From contig CAZOZL010000006.1 in NCBI GenBank assembly GCA_964584305.1, positions 1 through 64,000 of the forward strand: a DNA stretch of 64,000 nucleotides. Direction: 5' to 3'. The stretch is from SB11 sp964584305 (GTDB lineage: Bacteria > Bacteroidota > Bacteroidia > UBA8524). This document shows positions 9,196 through 17,440 of this stretch, one piece after another. The position numbers were made by a program, and so were the translations under genes. The notes below the pieces were generated by a model. That model saw only the letters and a list, made by a program, of their open reading frames with translations, ran no database searches and was not told where the DNA came from. Position 1 is the stretch's first letter; every line of letters begins with the position of its first letter.

Positions 9196-10178
9196 GTTTT
9201 GATTTTAATACACTATTCCAAGATTTTAATCGCCTAAAAGTACTAATAGTTGGCGATGTGATGATAGATGCCTATATAGTAGGTAAAGTAGAACGTATTT
9301 CTCCCGAAGCACCTGTACCAATAGTATCTGTTAGCAAAAAAGAAAACCGCTTAGGCGGTGCTGCAAATGTAGCTTTAAATGTGAAATCATTAGGCGCACA
9401 GCCTTATATATGCTCTGTTATTGGCAATGATGATGGGGGGAAAGAAATAACACAGCTTTTTGAAAAGGCGGGTGTAAACTGCGAAGGTGTAGTTAGTTCA
9501 AACTCAAGAATTACAACCACAAAAACCCGTGTAATGGGCAATAATGTCCAAATGCTTCGGGTAGATGAAGAAATTACATCACCCATAAACCAGCAAGAAA
9601 GTGATAATTTAGTTTCGGCTATCGAGAAATTATTACCACAAATAGATGTAGTAATTTTTGAAGATTACGATAAAGGTGTACTAACCAAGAAAAATATTGA
9701 ACAAATTATAGCTTTAACCAATAAACACAACATACCCACCATAGTTGACCCTAAAAAAAGTAATTTTGCGCACTATAAAAAAGCCACACTTTTTAAACCC
9801 AATTTAAAAGAAATACAAGAAGGATTAAAAACAGACGATAACCTAAAAGATTTTGACACTCTGAAAAAGGCTATTGCCGAGTTGAAAACAATTTTAGACA
9901 ACCCTATGGTGATGGTAACGCTAAGCGAGTTGGGAGTAATGATAACCAACCATACAGATTACCACCATATACCCGCACATATTCGTAATATTGCTGATGT
10001 AAGCGGCGCAGGCGATACGGTAGTTAGTGTAGCCGCATTATGTTTAGCATTAAAAAGTGATATGAAAATAACGGCTTTTTTATCGAATATTGCAGGGGGA
10101 TTGGTATGCGAGAAGGTAGGAGTTGTGCCTATTGAAAAACAAAAATTACTACAAGAAGCCCAACGGCTGCATAACTAA
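9192..10178 (+). CDS. rfaE1: D-glycero-beta-D-manno-heptose-7-phosphate kinase (RfaE1/HldE kinase domain)
   Basis: 328 residues, PfkB (ribokinase) family. The sequence DAYIVGKVERISPEAPVPIV and ENRLGGAANVALN near the N-terminus are hallmarks of RfaE/HldE kinases. The catalytic anion-hole motif is DVSGAGDTV near residue 272. It phosphorylates heptose-7-P at C1 for ADP-heptose synthesis, feeding the inner core of lipopolysaccharide. It lacks the C-terminal nucleotidyltransferase half of the fused E. coli HldE (about 477 residues), so a separate RfaE2 should be encoded elsewhere. Coupled by a 4-base overlap to the aminotransferase, and 11 bases from trkH. Confidence 0.92.
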   Translation: MSFDFNTLFQDFNRLKVLIVGDVMIDAYIVGKVERISPEAPVPIVSVSKKENRLGGAANVALNVKSLGAQPYICSVIGNDDGGKEITQLFEKAGVNCEGVVSSNSRITTTKTRVMGNNVQMLRVDEEITSPINQQESDNLVSAIEKLLPQIDVVIFEDYDKGVLTKKNIEQIIALTNKHNIPTIVDPKKSNFAHYKKATLFKPNLKEIQEGLKTDDNLKDFDTLKKAIAELKTILDNPMVMVTLSELGVMITNHTDYHHIPAHIRNIADVSGAGDTVVSVAALCLALKSDMKITAFLSNIAGGLVCEKVGVVPIEKQKLLQEAQRLHN

Positions 10179-10189
10179 TATTTTACCTT

Positions 10190-11983
10190 ATGGTAAAAGA
10201 ACATTTTAAACGTTTTATAGTAGGAAGTAGAGTACCTGTACAAAAAGTACTGAAGGTATTACTATTTTTTGTGTCGTTTTTAGCCATTGCCACTACTGTT
10301 TACTATCATGGTTTTGTACACGAGCAGGATACCCTCGATTTTCTTTTATCGGTAAACAATATATTTTTTGGTGTTTTTATACTCAACTATATAGTTAAAC
10401 TTTTTATTGAAATTGATAGGAAAGCATTTTTAAAACAAACATGGCTTGAAGCAGCCTTGCTTTTGCTTGTACTATACAATGCCATCAGTTTATATATATT
10501 TAAAGTCCCCGTAGTGGGTAAAATTTTCGACTATTTAGAGATTGACCCATTAAGCCCTCGCTATGCTTTTTTTATTCAATTTTTCTTAATTCTCCTTGTG
10601 GCTATTGAAACCATAAAATCTACTCGCAATTTTGGCAAACTTCCTATAAAACCAGGGGGCTTATTTGTACTCTCTTTTCTATTTTTAATTTTTGTGGGTA
10701 CTGGCTTGTTTAGCCTCCCTGCAATTACCACTGGTGGCGAAAGTATGCGCTTTATTGACGCCCTATTTACAGCCGCAAGTGCATCGTGTGTTACAGGGCT
10801 TATTGTTGTTGACACGGCTACTTTTTTCAATTTCAAAGGGCACGTACTGCTGCTTTTCTTAATCCAAATTGGCGGTTTGGGTATTATTTCGTTTGCTACT
10901 TTTTTTGCTACTTTTTACAAAAAAGGAGTAGGTGTAAAACATCAATTTGCTATCCAAAAAATATTTGATAGTGAAACCCTTTCAGGTTCTTATGGTTTGC
11001 TTCGCAAAGTGTTTATTTATACCATAAGTATCGAGGCATTATCGGCTTTTGTTATTTATATGCTTTGGGGCGATTATCATTTTGCCAATGGTGGTAAAAT
11101 CTTTTTTTCTATATTTCATGCCATATCAGCTTTTTGCAATGCTGGTTTTTCGTTGTTTACTGATAACCTTATGGAGGCTGGTATTAGCAACAAGTATATA
11201 CTACATTTTGCCTTTGCCGTAATTATATTTTTCGGTTCATTAGGCTTTCCTGCAATGCGTGATATGTTTGAGGTTAAAAACCTTAGAGAACGCCTAAGTA
11301 TGCCTTGGCGAAAATGGAAACTAAGTACACAAATTGCATTTTACAGTAGTGTTACCTTAGTTCTTTTCGGGGGTATATTATTTTATTTTTTAGAAAAAGA
11401 TGGGGTGCTAAAAGGTCTTCATCTCTTTCCTGCAGTAGTTACCGCTATTTTTCAATCGGTAGTAACAAGAACAGCAGGGTTTAACACTGTTGATATAGGC
11501 GCGCTGGGTGTGCCTATGCTTATAATTATAATTTTTTTAATGTTTGTTGGCGCATCGTCAGGGTCAACAGGTGGCGGAATTAAAACCAGTACTTTTGTAG
11601 TAATTTTTGCCGCCATGTGGGGAATTATAAGAGGCAAAAAACTTATCTCGTTTGGGCGACGGACCATCTCGCACAACCTTATTTATAAAGCCTTTGCCAT
11701 ATTTGTTTTTTCGGCAACATTTATATTTTTAAGTACTTTCATATTAGCCCTTATTGAACCACAAATACCCATAATGAATATTTTGTTTGAAGAGGTCTCT
11801 GCTTTTGCAACGGTGGGTTTAAGTACAGGCATTACAACGCAATTGTCTGATGCAAGCAAGGTTATTTTAATCATTAGTATGTTTGTGGGTAGGGTGGGTA
11901 TTTTAACTCTTGCCTTTGCTTTAAGCAGCGAGGTAGGAACAAATGCCTATAAATATCCTAACTCGCACATTATGATTGGTTAG
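10190..11983 (+). CDS. Potassium uptake protein, TrkH/KtrB family
   Basis: 597 residues with an N-terminal extension of several membrane helices (about residues 15-165) before the TrkH core. The four pore loops are visible: ASASCVTGL, ISAFCNAGFS, TRTAGFNTVD and SAFATVGLSTG. Each carries the single selectivity-filter glycine typical of the SKT superfamily. SSGSTGGGIKTST is the conserved gating-loop region. It imports K+ across the inner membrane. Normally it works with a TrkA/KtrA nucleotide-binding ring; no such gene lies beside it here. Third gene of a tight run after the aminotransferase and heptose kinase. Confidence 0.93.
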   Translation: MVKEHFKRFIVGSRVPVQKVLKVLLFFVSFLAIATTVYYHGFVHEQDTLDFLLSVNNIFFGVFILNYIVKLFIEIDRKAFLKQTWLEAALLLLVLYNAISLYIFKVPVVGKIFDYLEIDPLSPRYAFFIQFFLILLVAIETIKSTRNFGKLPIKPGGLFVLSFLFLIFVGTGLFSLPAITTGGESMRFIDALFTAASASCVTGLIVVDTATFFNFKGHVLLLFLIQIGGLGIISFATFFATFYKKGVGVKHQFAIQKIFDSETLSGSYGLLRKVFIYTISIEALSAFVIYMLWGDYHFANGGKIFFSIFHAISAFCNAGFSLFTDNLMEAGISNKYILHFAFAVIIFFGSLGFPAMRDMFEVKNLRERLSMPWRKWKLSTQIAFYSSVTLVLFGGILFYFLEKDGVLKGLHLFPAVVTAIFQSVVTRTAGFNTVDIGALGVPMLIIIIFLMFVGASSGSTGGGIKTSTFVVIFAAMWGIIRGKKLISFGRRTISHNLIYKAFAIFVFSATFIFLSTFILALIEPQIPIMNILFEEVSAFATVGLSTGITTQLSDASKVILIISMFVGRVGILTLAFALSSEVGTNAYKYPNSHIMIG

Positions 11984-12295
11984 GTTTCCTCATCTCAAAT
12001 TATTGTGCTTATTTACACACATACCATAAGTATAGATAGAGTAGATAATCATATCAAACTCACATTAAATAATTATTGATTTATTGCACACAAGTGAGCT
12101 TTTGAAATTGTAGTATAGACTTTAAGAAAAAACAAAATACCTTACCAGTTGCAGACTTTTGTACTATACTCCATCGTTCCCTATTAAAATGCTCACATTT
12201 TTGTGTTATATTACACATATATTTGCAGCTTTAAACCCGAAGTGGATTTTTACATTTAAACGTGCTAATGGTACCGTTTTAATAATTCATTTGTT
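11984..12295. other. 312-base intergenic region
   Basis: AT-rich with no ORF of note. It holds one copy of a short dispersed motif (CAAACTCACATTAA, near 12055-12068) that recurs near 18067 and, altered, near 56360. A TATATTTG -7 box lies at 12218-12225, and a long A/T-rich leader runs up to the next gene. Confidence 0.5.
12218..12225 (+). promoter_or_regulatory. -7 box (TATATTTG) for the gene pair at 12296
   Basis: TATATTTG with a TTG 14 bases upstream, shorter than the usual spacing of about 19-21. It would give a leader of about 70 nt. Confidence 0.45.
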
Positions 12296-12853
12296 ATGAT
12301 AATAAACCCTAATATGGATTTTTCTTTTAAAATTAGCGAATTCTTTTCGCCAGTTTTAAGAGTTATTGATCGCTTTGTCGAAACAGATAGAACAGCATCA
12401 AAGGTAAAAACCAAGGTTACCAAAAAAGAGAAAGAAGGAACTTTAGTTTTACATAGCTTTTCTGACTACGAAGCTGCCAAAAATTTAGTTAATAGTATTA
12501 ATGACTATGTTGATTTAATATTCAAAGAACGTTTGTTATCTTTTTCTCCTGCAACGGCAAAAGAAGTTCTAATTCGAGTAGAAGAGTTAAATCCCCTTTT
12601 AGAAAAATATGATAAGATACTGAAGGGAATGGAGCCTTCTTCTACAAACGAGTTCCATTTGCACATGGCTTTCAGAAGGTCTTTGAATATAGTTTTAGAT
12701 ATTCAAGAAACATTGCAAATGATAGCACAGAGAGGCGAAATTAATGAGAACTCTGAAGGCTACTTGAATATGGTAGATGAATTTTTAGAAATAGGTAGAA
12801 AAACCCCTATTGAAGGAGCAGGAACTTCCATTGAAGAATTATTAGCAGACTGA
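12296..12853 (+). CDS. Hypothetical helical protein, partner of the RelE-like gene
   Basis: 185 residues, no family recognised. After a mixed N-terminal 45 residues, the rest is predicted to be amphipathic helix, with repeated hydrophobic heptads (DYVDLIFKERLLSF, KEVLIRVEELNPLLEKYDKIL, RSLNIVLDIQETLQMIA). There is no signal peptide and no obvious helix-turn-helix. The stop is 11 bases before the RelE-like gene, so the two are co-transcribed. By position it could be an antitoxin, though at 185 residues it is large for one and no DNA-binding motif shows. Function unknown. Confidence 0.7.
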   Translation: MIINPNMDFSFKISEFFSPVLRVIDRFVETDRTASKVKTKVTKKEKEGTLVLHSFSDYEAAKNLVNSINDYVDLIFKERLLSFSPATAKEVLIRVEELNPLLEKYDKILKGMEPSSTNEFHLHMAFRRSLNIVLDIQETLQMIAQRGEINENSEGYLNMVDEFLEIGRKTPIEGAGTSIEELLAD

Positions 12854-12864
12854 TAATAAACTAA

Positions 12865-13272
12865 ATGTCATACACAGTAGTAATACGTTCTTCATTTAAG
12901 AAAGACTATAAAAAGTTTAAAGGGAAAATGAAGAAATCTATCACTGATATTTTAACCCAAATTCAGGGAAATCCTAATCTTGGGTCTGTTTTAAGTAATA
13001 ATATGGACGGTTTTTTAAAGTTTAGATTTAATAATAGCCCTCAGTATAGAATTTTATATACAGTTTATAATTGTCCAAATCCAACCGCTTTACAAAACTG
13101 TATTTATAAGGATGCTTGCAGTGATGCTAGCATATCTGATTGTGAAGGTATAATAGATTTTGTGTTAATTAAAACAAGAGAAGAGATGAATAACCTTTAC
13201 AATAAGAAAAAAAAATACTACGATAACTTTAAAAGAAAGCCCAATATCTCCAAAGGACAAAGAAAAGCGTAA
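12865..13272 (+). CDS. RelE/ParE-fold protein with a four-cysteine insert
   Basis: 135 residues. The first 70 fit the RelE/ParE toxin fold: beta strand TVVIRSSF, helices KKDYKKFKGKMKKSITDILTQI, then the strand pair FLKFRFNNSPQYRILYTVYN with its Arg/Tyr positions. The last part (GIIDFVLIKTREEMNN) fits the closing strand and helix. Between them sits an insert of about 25 residues with four Cys (N-CPNPTALQNC-IYKDAC-SDASISDC), unlike ordinary RelE, suggesting metal binding or disulfides. The basic, Lys-rich tail is also long. It could be an mRNA interferase or a domesticated relative. Co-transcribed with the helical gene upstream. Confidence 0.65.
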   Translation: MSYTVVIRSSFKKDYKKFKGKMKKSITDILTQIQGNPNLGSVLSNNMDGFLKFRFNNSPQYRILYTVYNCPNPTALQNCIYKDACSDASISDCEGIIDFVLIKTREEMNNLYNKKKKYYDNFKRKPNISKGQRKA

Positions 13273-13607
13273 CTATTATAACAACAACCCCAACGAGTAG
13301 TGCCCTGCCTTTAAAAAATCACTCCGATGAAAGAGGACACAGTACCCATAAGTTAGCTTGTTTACTACTTTGCCTCATCCAATAAAAACACCGTACCCGC
13401 ACCGTTCAGGCATTTTCTTGCAGCAGGTTGAAACCTGCCGCAATTCATAACATTAACAAAAATTTTATGTGTAGAATGGACATTCATGCCTATTCTGGCT
13501 AAAAGCTAAAAGCCAATAGCTAATAACTAAACAGACACTGATATTCACTTATTTACAAAATAATATTATACTGCAGCACGGGTTAATATGAGGGAGAAAT
13601 TACACCA
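13273..13607. other. Intergenic region between convergent genes
   Basis: No gene seen. Positions 13393-13547 are repeat R1 copy A (listed separately). The rest is unremarkable AT-rich DNA between the RelE-like gene and the convergent permease gene. Confidence 0.6.
13393..13547 (-). repeat. Dispersed hairpin repeat R1, copy A (inverted)
   Basis: Reading the minus strand: GAATATCAGTGTCTG, a block TTATTAGCTATTGGCTTTTAGC, the hairpin GAATAGGCATGAATGTCCATTC, then a GCGGCAGGTTTCAACCTGCTGC stem-loop. About 42 bases at the first end are identical to copy B at 16191-16232, which points the opposite way. The pair flanks the permease gene and queA as inverted repeats. Confidence 0.8.
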
Positions 13608-14888
13608 CTATATTTTTGAGCGAATTGCCTCAACAGGATCTAAGCGAGAGGCTTGCAAGGCAGGAATAAAACCCGATACTACCCCTATAACTACCGACAT
13701 ACTTGTGCCAAACAAAAAGTTTCTAAAAGAAAGGTATAATTTAAAATCCATATACTGGCTTGCTAATGAGGTGAGTCCCAATACAATCAATACCCCTATA
13801 AGCCCGCCAATAAGACAAAGGACTATGGCTTCGGTTAAAAACTGTATTAAAATAAAGCTATTGTGCGCTCCCAGCGATTTTTGAATACCTATTTGATTGG
13901 TGCGTTCTTTCACGCTCACAAACATAATATTGGCTATACCAAAGCCCCCCACCAACACAGAAAATATACCTATAATAAAGCCTCCAATATTTACCGCTTT
14001 AAATACTTGATCCACCTCTTTTGATATCATAGTAATACGGTTCAACGCAAAATTATCGTCTTCGCTTGGGCGCAAACGCCTAACTGAACGCATTTTACCC
14101 TTCAATTCATTTTCCAGCTCATCAATTGAAGCATTTTCACTTGCCCGCACCATTATCATCTTGTCCCCTCTATTCGTATTTATCGACATTATTTTCTGTA
14201 ACCAACTTATAGGGGTTACTACTTTATCGTCCATTCCTGTTTTTATAATACTTTCGCCTTGTTTTGCAAACACGCCCACTATTCTAACTTTACGCCCCAT
14301 AAGCTGTGCTTCTCTGCCTACTGGGTCTTCTCCTTCTTTAAAAAGTCCGTCGTAAATATTATACCCTATTACCACCGCCGCTACACCACTTTTCGCTTCA
14401 AAATCAGAAAAATAACGTCCATATATCAGCTCTAAATTGTTTATTTTATAATAATCATACGAAACACCAAGTACAGAAACGCTTGAAACATTATTATCAT
14501 AATATTTCATGGTTTTGCCACCAGTAGCGTACATAAATGCCATACCTTTAATAGTATTTGTACCTTTAAATACTTTTTGTAATCTCTTTAGTTCCTTTAC
14601 TTTAGGCACGGGTCTGTTCATATATTTCCACCACTTGTATTCGCCTTTATCATCAGCACCCCAAGGCCATTTTTGGATATAAATTACATCAGTACCTAAT
14701 GAGTTTAAACTATCCTTAATATTTTTTTCTAATGAGTTGGTAATGGATAGCACCATTATAATAGCAAAAATACCAATAGTAATACCCAATATAGAAAGAA
14801 AGGAGCGAAGCCTATTAAGCATTAAAGCCTGCACAGCAAATACTGCACTTTCTATAAACAAACGGAAATACAAGCCTATACTTTTCAT
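13608..14888 (-). CDS. ABC transporter permease, MacB/FtsX type
   Basis: 426 residues from the ATG at 14888. One membrane helix near the N-terminus (LRSFLSILGITIGIFAIIMVLSI), a large periplasmic domain of about 220 residues (MacB_PCD), then three C-terminal helices of the FtsX domain, including IFSVLVGGFGIANIMFVSVKERTNQIGIQKSLGA, written here as recognised in two parts: the helix, then the coupling loop KERTNQIGIQKSLGA. The ending PALQASRLDPVEAIRSK is typical. MacB-type permeases export antibiotics, lipoproteins or signals by mechanotransmission, together with an ATPase; the ATPase gene is not adjacent. Substrate unknown. Confidence 0.88.
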   Translation of the reverse strand: MKSIGLYFRLFIESAVFAVQALMLNRLRSFLSILGITIGIFAIIMVLSITNSLEKNIKDSLNSLGTDVIYIQKWPWGADDKGEYKWWKYMNRPVPKVKELKRLQKVFKGTNTIKGMAFMYATGGKTMKYYDNNVSSVSVLGVSYDYYKINNLELIYGRYFSDFEAKSGVAAVVIGYNIYDGLFKEGEDPVGREAQLMGRKVRIVGVFAKQGESIIKTGMDDKVVTPISWLQKIMSINTNRGDKMIMVRASENASIDELENELKGKMRSVRRLRPSEDDNFALNRITMISKEVDQVFKAVNIGGFIIGIFSVLVGGFGIANIMFVSVKERTNQIGIQKSLGAHNSFILIQFLTEAIVLCLIGGLIGVLIVLGLTSLASQYMDFKLYLSFRNFLFGTSMSVVIGVVSGFIPALQASRLDPVEAIRSKI

Positions 14889-14996
14889 TCTATCTAACAA
14901 AGAAAAACAAAATACTTTTTATCTCCCCCTAATGTATCGATAAAGCACTACTAATTGTCGAGCGAAAAAAAGAAATCAAAATACCACAACTATCAA

Positions 14997-15027
14997 TTGT
15001 TATTACTAATACTAAAAACTATATTTG
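14997..15027 (+). promoter_or_regulatory. Promoter of queA, both boxes present
   Basis: TTG at 14997-14999, 20 bases, then TATATTTG at 15020-15027. This is a textbook Bacteroidota -33/-7 pair and gives a leader of about 75 nt. Confidence 0.65.
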
Positions 15028-15106
15028 CAGGCTTTATTTTAGGGTGTATTAACCCCTTGAAATAATAGTACAATTCCCACACAAAATACTAATACAGAAA
15101 CAGTAG

Positions 15107-16153
15107 ATGAAGTTATCAAAGTTTAAGTACGACCTTCCAGAAGCCTCAATTGCCCAAAACCCAACTTATAACAGAGACGACTCGCGCTTGATGGTTTTAA
15201 ACAGAAAAGAACAAACTATTGAGCATAAGCAGTTTAAAGATATTCTTACTATTTTTAACGAAGACGATGTTTTTGTTTTAAATAATACTAAGGTTTTTCC
15301 TGCCCGTTTATACGGTAACAAAGAGAAAACAGGTGCTAAGATTGAAGTTTTTATGCTTCGTGAATTAAATAGCGAGTTGCGCCTTTGGGATGTATTGGTA
15401 GATCCTGCCCGTAAAATACGTGTAGGTAATAAACTATACTTTGGTAATGATGATTTAGTAGCCGAAGTGGTTGACAATACCACATCACGTGGGCGTACTA
15501 TACGTTTTTTGTTTGATGGTACTAATGAGGAGTTTAGAGGATTGATTGCAAAATTAGGACAAACGCCTATACCAAAATACATTAACCGTGAGGCAACTGA
15601 TGAGGATAAAGAACGCTACCAAACTATTTTTGCATCCAAAGAAGGCGCAGTAGCCCCCCCAACGGCAGGGTTGCACTTCTCGCGTGAGCTAATGATGCGT
15701 ATGGAAATTAAAGGAATACAGTTTACTGATGTTACTTTACATATAGGCTGGGGTACTTTTAGAGATGTTGAGGTAGAGGATTTAACCAAACACAAAATGG
15801 ATAGTGAGAACTATAGTGTACCTGAAAAAACCGCCCAAATGGTGAATACCGCTATTGATGATAAAAGGCGTATAGTAGCTGTGGGTTCATCAGTTATGCG
15901 TGCTATGCAGTCATCAGTATCATCAATGAATAGGCTAAACGAATCGAGTGGCTGGACGGATAAGTTTATTTTCCCTCCTTACGATTTTAAAATAACCAAT
16001 GCCTTTATTACCAACCTACACCCCGCACAATCTACCCTAATGATGCAAGCTGCGGCTTTTGCTGGTTACGATTTTTTGCAAGAGGCATACCAAGAAGCTA
16101 TTAAAGAAAAATACCGCTTTTTGTGCTACGGTGATGCTATGCTAATAATATAA
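15107..16153 (+). CDS. queA: S-adenosylmethionine:tRNA ribosyltransferase-isomerase
   Basis: 348 residues, normal length for QueA. It transfers and isomerises the ribosyl part of SAM onto 7-aminomethyl-7-deazaguanine in tRNA, forming epoxyqueuosine at wobble position 34 of the GUN anticodon tRNAs. Family signatures visible: the N-terminal MKLSKFKYDLPEASIAQNP and DDSRLMVLNR, FVLNNTKVFPARL, the signature GAVAPPTAGLHFS near residue 180, DVTLHIGWGTFRDVEVEDLTKHKM (given here in motif form: HIGWGTF then HKM), and the C-terminal FLCYGDAMLI. ATG start; monocistronic from its own promoter. Confidence 0.97.
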   Translation: MKLSKFKYDLPEASIAQNPTYNRDDSRLMVLNRKEQTIEHKQFKDILTIFNEDDVFVLNNTKVFPARLYGNKEKTGAKIEVFMLRELNSELRLWDVLVDPARKIRVGNKLYFGNDDLVAEVVDNTTSRGRTIRFLFDGTNEEFRGLIAKLGQTPIPKYINREATDEDKERYQTIFASKEGAVAPPTAGLHFSRELMMRMEIKGIQFTDVTLHIGWGTFRDVEVEDLTKHKMDSENYSVPEKTAQMVNTAIDDKRRIVAVGSSVMRAMQSSVSSMNRLNESSGWTDKFIFPPYDFKITNAFITNLHPAQSTLMMQAAAFAGYDFLQEAYQEAIKEKYRFLCYGDAMLII

Positions 16154-16189
16154 TTATTAAATATTAGTAGCGAACGTGGCGCAAATATC

Positions 16190-16375
16190 TGAATATCAGT
16201 GTCTGTTTAGTTATTAGCTATTGGCTTTTAGCCTTTCCTTTACACGTGCGTTGCCTATCTTGAGCGAAGTCGAAAGGGTGTGTAAGCAAGACAGAATAGG
16301 CATAAATGCCCATTTTACACATAAAGTTATTGTTAGGTTAGTGAATTACGGCAGGTTGAAACCTGCCGCAAGAAA
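16190..16375 (+). repeat. Dispersed hairpin repeat R1, copy B
   Basis: Longest copy. It starts GAATATCAGTGTCTG, then TTATTAGCTATTGGCTTTTAGC. An extra block, TATCTTGAGCGAAGTCGAAA, is shared in part with 60073-60146. The hairpin GAATAGGCATAAATGCCCATTT and the perfect stem GCGGCAGGTTGAAACCTGCCGC-like block (16346-16369) follow. Opposite orientation to copy A. Confidence 0.8.
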
Positions 16376-16485
16376 ACCCCTACCAATGTATTACAGTTTT
16401 TACCTATGCTATAATTTGGCTTCCTCTTGAGGGGAAGAATACTTATTTGACTGTGCTAATAAGTTAATTTAGAAGGGGCTGTTAT
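16376..16485 (+). repeat. Dispersed repeat R3, copy 1
   Basis: Begins ACCCCTACCAAT and contains TATGCTATAATTTGG, an internal stem CCTCTTGAGGGG-like and AGAAGGGGCT. It aligns over about 110 bases with 63112-63225, and its first 40 bases with the reverse strand of 36222-36260. Confidence 0.7.
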
Positions 16486-16703
16486 ACTAATGTACACATC
16501 AGCTGTATTAGTTCGCTAATTCGTTCGGACAAGCCCGCAAGTACGTTATGCGAAGTGAAGCTGAAGCAGTGTGTAGAGTGAGCACCTCATAATGAAATAC
16601 AAATTATAGAGATGAATACACCACGGCTTCTTTTACTATTAGGCAGTATATCACAAGGTAGTTCGTATAAGAAACAATAGTTGCAACTTCAAATTACCAC
16701 CCG

Positions 16704-17354
16704 ATGAAAATTGCAAAAAATTGGAATGAAATAAACGTTGGGCAGTTTCAGCAAATAAATGCTGCATTAAAAAACTACCCCGACAATGCCATTACCCAAG
16801 CGGTATGGATGCTGGATGCACTAACAGATAAATCTCGCAAAGAACTGTTAGCCCTCGATTTTTCAAAAGAGTTTAAACCTTTAATGAAAGAATTGGACTG
16901 GGTAAACGCTACTCCCCTGCCCACACAGTTGCCCAAACAGTTTGAACTTGGCGGGCAGTTGTATCGCTTGATATACGACATGAAACAGCGCACCACGGGG
17001 CAATTTGTAGATTTGGCACACCTCACCTCCGAGCCTGAAAACATTATCCCAAATTTACACCAAATACTTGCCGTATTGTGTGTGCCTCATGGGCAAAAAG
17101 ACCACGCCATTGACTTTGAACAGCGAGCAAAGTATTTTAAAAACAACCTGCCCATTGCCATTGCTTACCCAATAGCCACTTTTTTTTTGAAGCTATGGCT
17201 CGACTCATTGCCGCATATCCTAACTTATTTGGAAAAACAAACACAACCCAAGAAGAGCCTGAAGATGAGGATAATTGGTTTCATAAAAGATACGGTTGGC
17301 TTGCCACCATTGATGCAGTGGCGAAAGACCGTACGCAGTGGGATTTTTATTTGA
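16704..17354 (+). CDS. Phage tail-assembly-chaperone-like protein (frame-0 product)
   Basis: 216 residues in frame 0. The first 160 look like the small tail genes of Bacteroidota phages (start KNWNEINVGQFQQINAAL, helical core KSRKELLALDF). At 17180-17188 the frame crosses nine consecutive T. Before the run the protein reads naturally; after it the frame-0 continuation (LKLWLDSLPHILTYLEK) is less family-like, whereas a -1 slip would give FFEAMARLIAAYPNLF and run on through the ORF at 17195 to its stop at 17440. This is the layout of gpG/gpGT-type tail chaperones made by programmed -1 frameshifting. A simple indel or sequencing error is possible. Weak family assignment. Confidence 0.55.
   Translation: MKIAKNWNEINVGQFQQINAALKNYPDNAITQAVWMLDALTDKSRKELLALDFSKEFKPLMKELDWVNATPLPTQLPKQFELGGQLYRLIYDMKQRTTGQFVDLAHLTSEPENIIPNLHQILAVLCVPHGQKDHAIDFEQRAKYFKNNLPIAIAYPIATFFLKLWLDSLPHILTYLEKQTQPKKSLKMRIIGFIKDTVGLPPLMQWRKTVRSGIFI
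17180..17188 (+). other. T9 slippery run, candidate -1 frameshift site
   Basis: The run follows CAC and precedes GAAG. In frame 0 it is read ACT TTT TTT TTG; after a -1 slip it is TTT TTT TTT GAA. Both frames stay open on either side, which fits either programmed slippage or a homopolymer length error. Confidence 0.5.
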
Positions 17355-17440
17355 TGATGCCAATAGTAGAGTTTTTAAACTACCTGTGCTTTTTGCGCGA
17401 TAGAGAAGAATACCAAAGCAACGAAAAAAATGAGCAATAA
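17195..17440 (+). CDS. Second half of the tail-chaperone-like gene (-1 frame)
   Basis: 81 codons from an internal ATG, but more likely the downstream part of a frameshift fusion with the gene at 16704 (fusion spans 16704-17440, about 245 residues). The stretch HKRYGWLATIDAVAKDRTQW followed by VEFLNYLCFLRDREE resembles the end of Bacteroidota phage tail-chaperone-type proteins. It overlaps the next gene by 11 bases, typical of compact phage operons. Confidence 0.5.
   Translation: MARLIAAYPNLFGKTNTTQEEPEDEDNWFHKRYGWLATIDAVAKDRTQWDFYLMMPIVEFLNYLCFLRDREEYQSNEKNEQ

Larger units (their letters stand above)
16154..16703. other. 550-base intergenic region made largely of repeats
   Basis: Contains R1 copy B (16190-16375), joined directly to R3 copy 1 (16376-16485). 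The remaining 218 bases have no recognisable gene or RNA; they precede the phage-like genes and may include their leader. A 69-codon open frame over the repeats is not a gene. Confidence 0.6.

Noticed and set aside
13393..13547. A CRISPR-like repeat array
   Set aside because: Repeats are dispersed single units with internal hairpins, not regularly spaced with unique spacers.
16221..16430. A 69-codon open frame on the + strand
   Set aside because: It lies wholly inside repeats R1 and R3 and has no coding-like composition or homologue-like motif.
16154..16703. A possible tRNA or integration site next to the phage-like genes
   Set aside because: No cloverleaf, no TTCGA T-loop and no direct repeats marking an attachment site were found.
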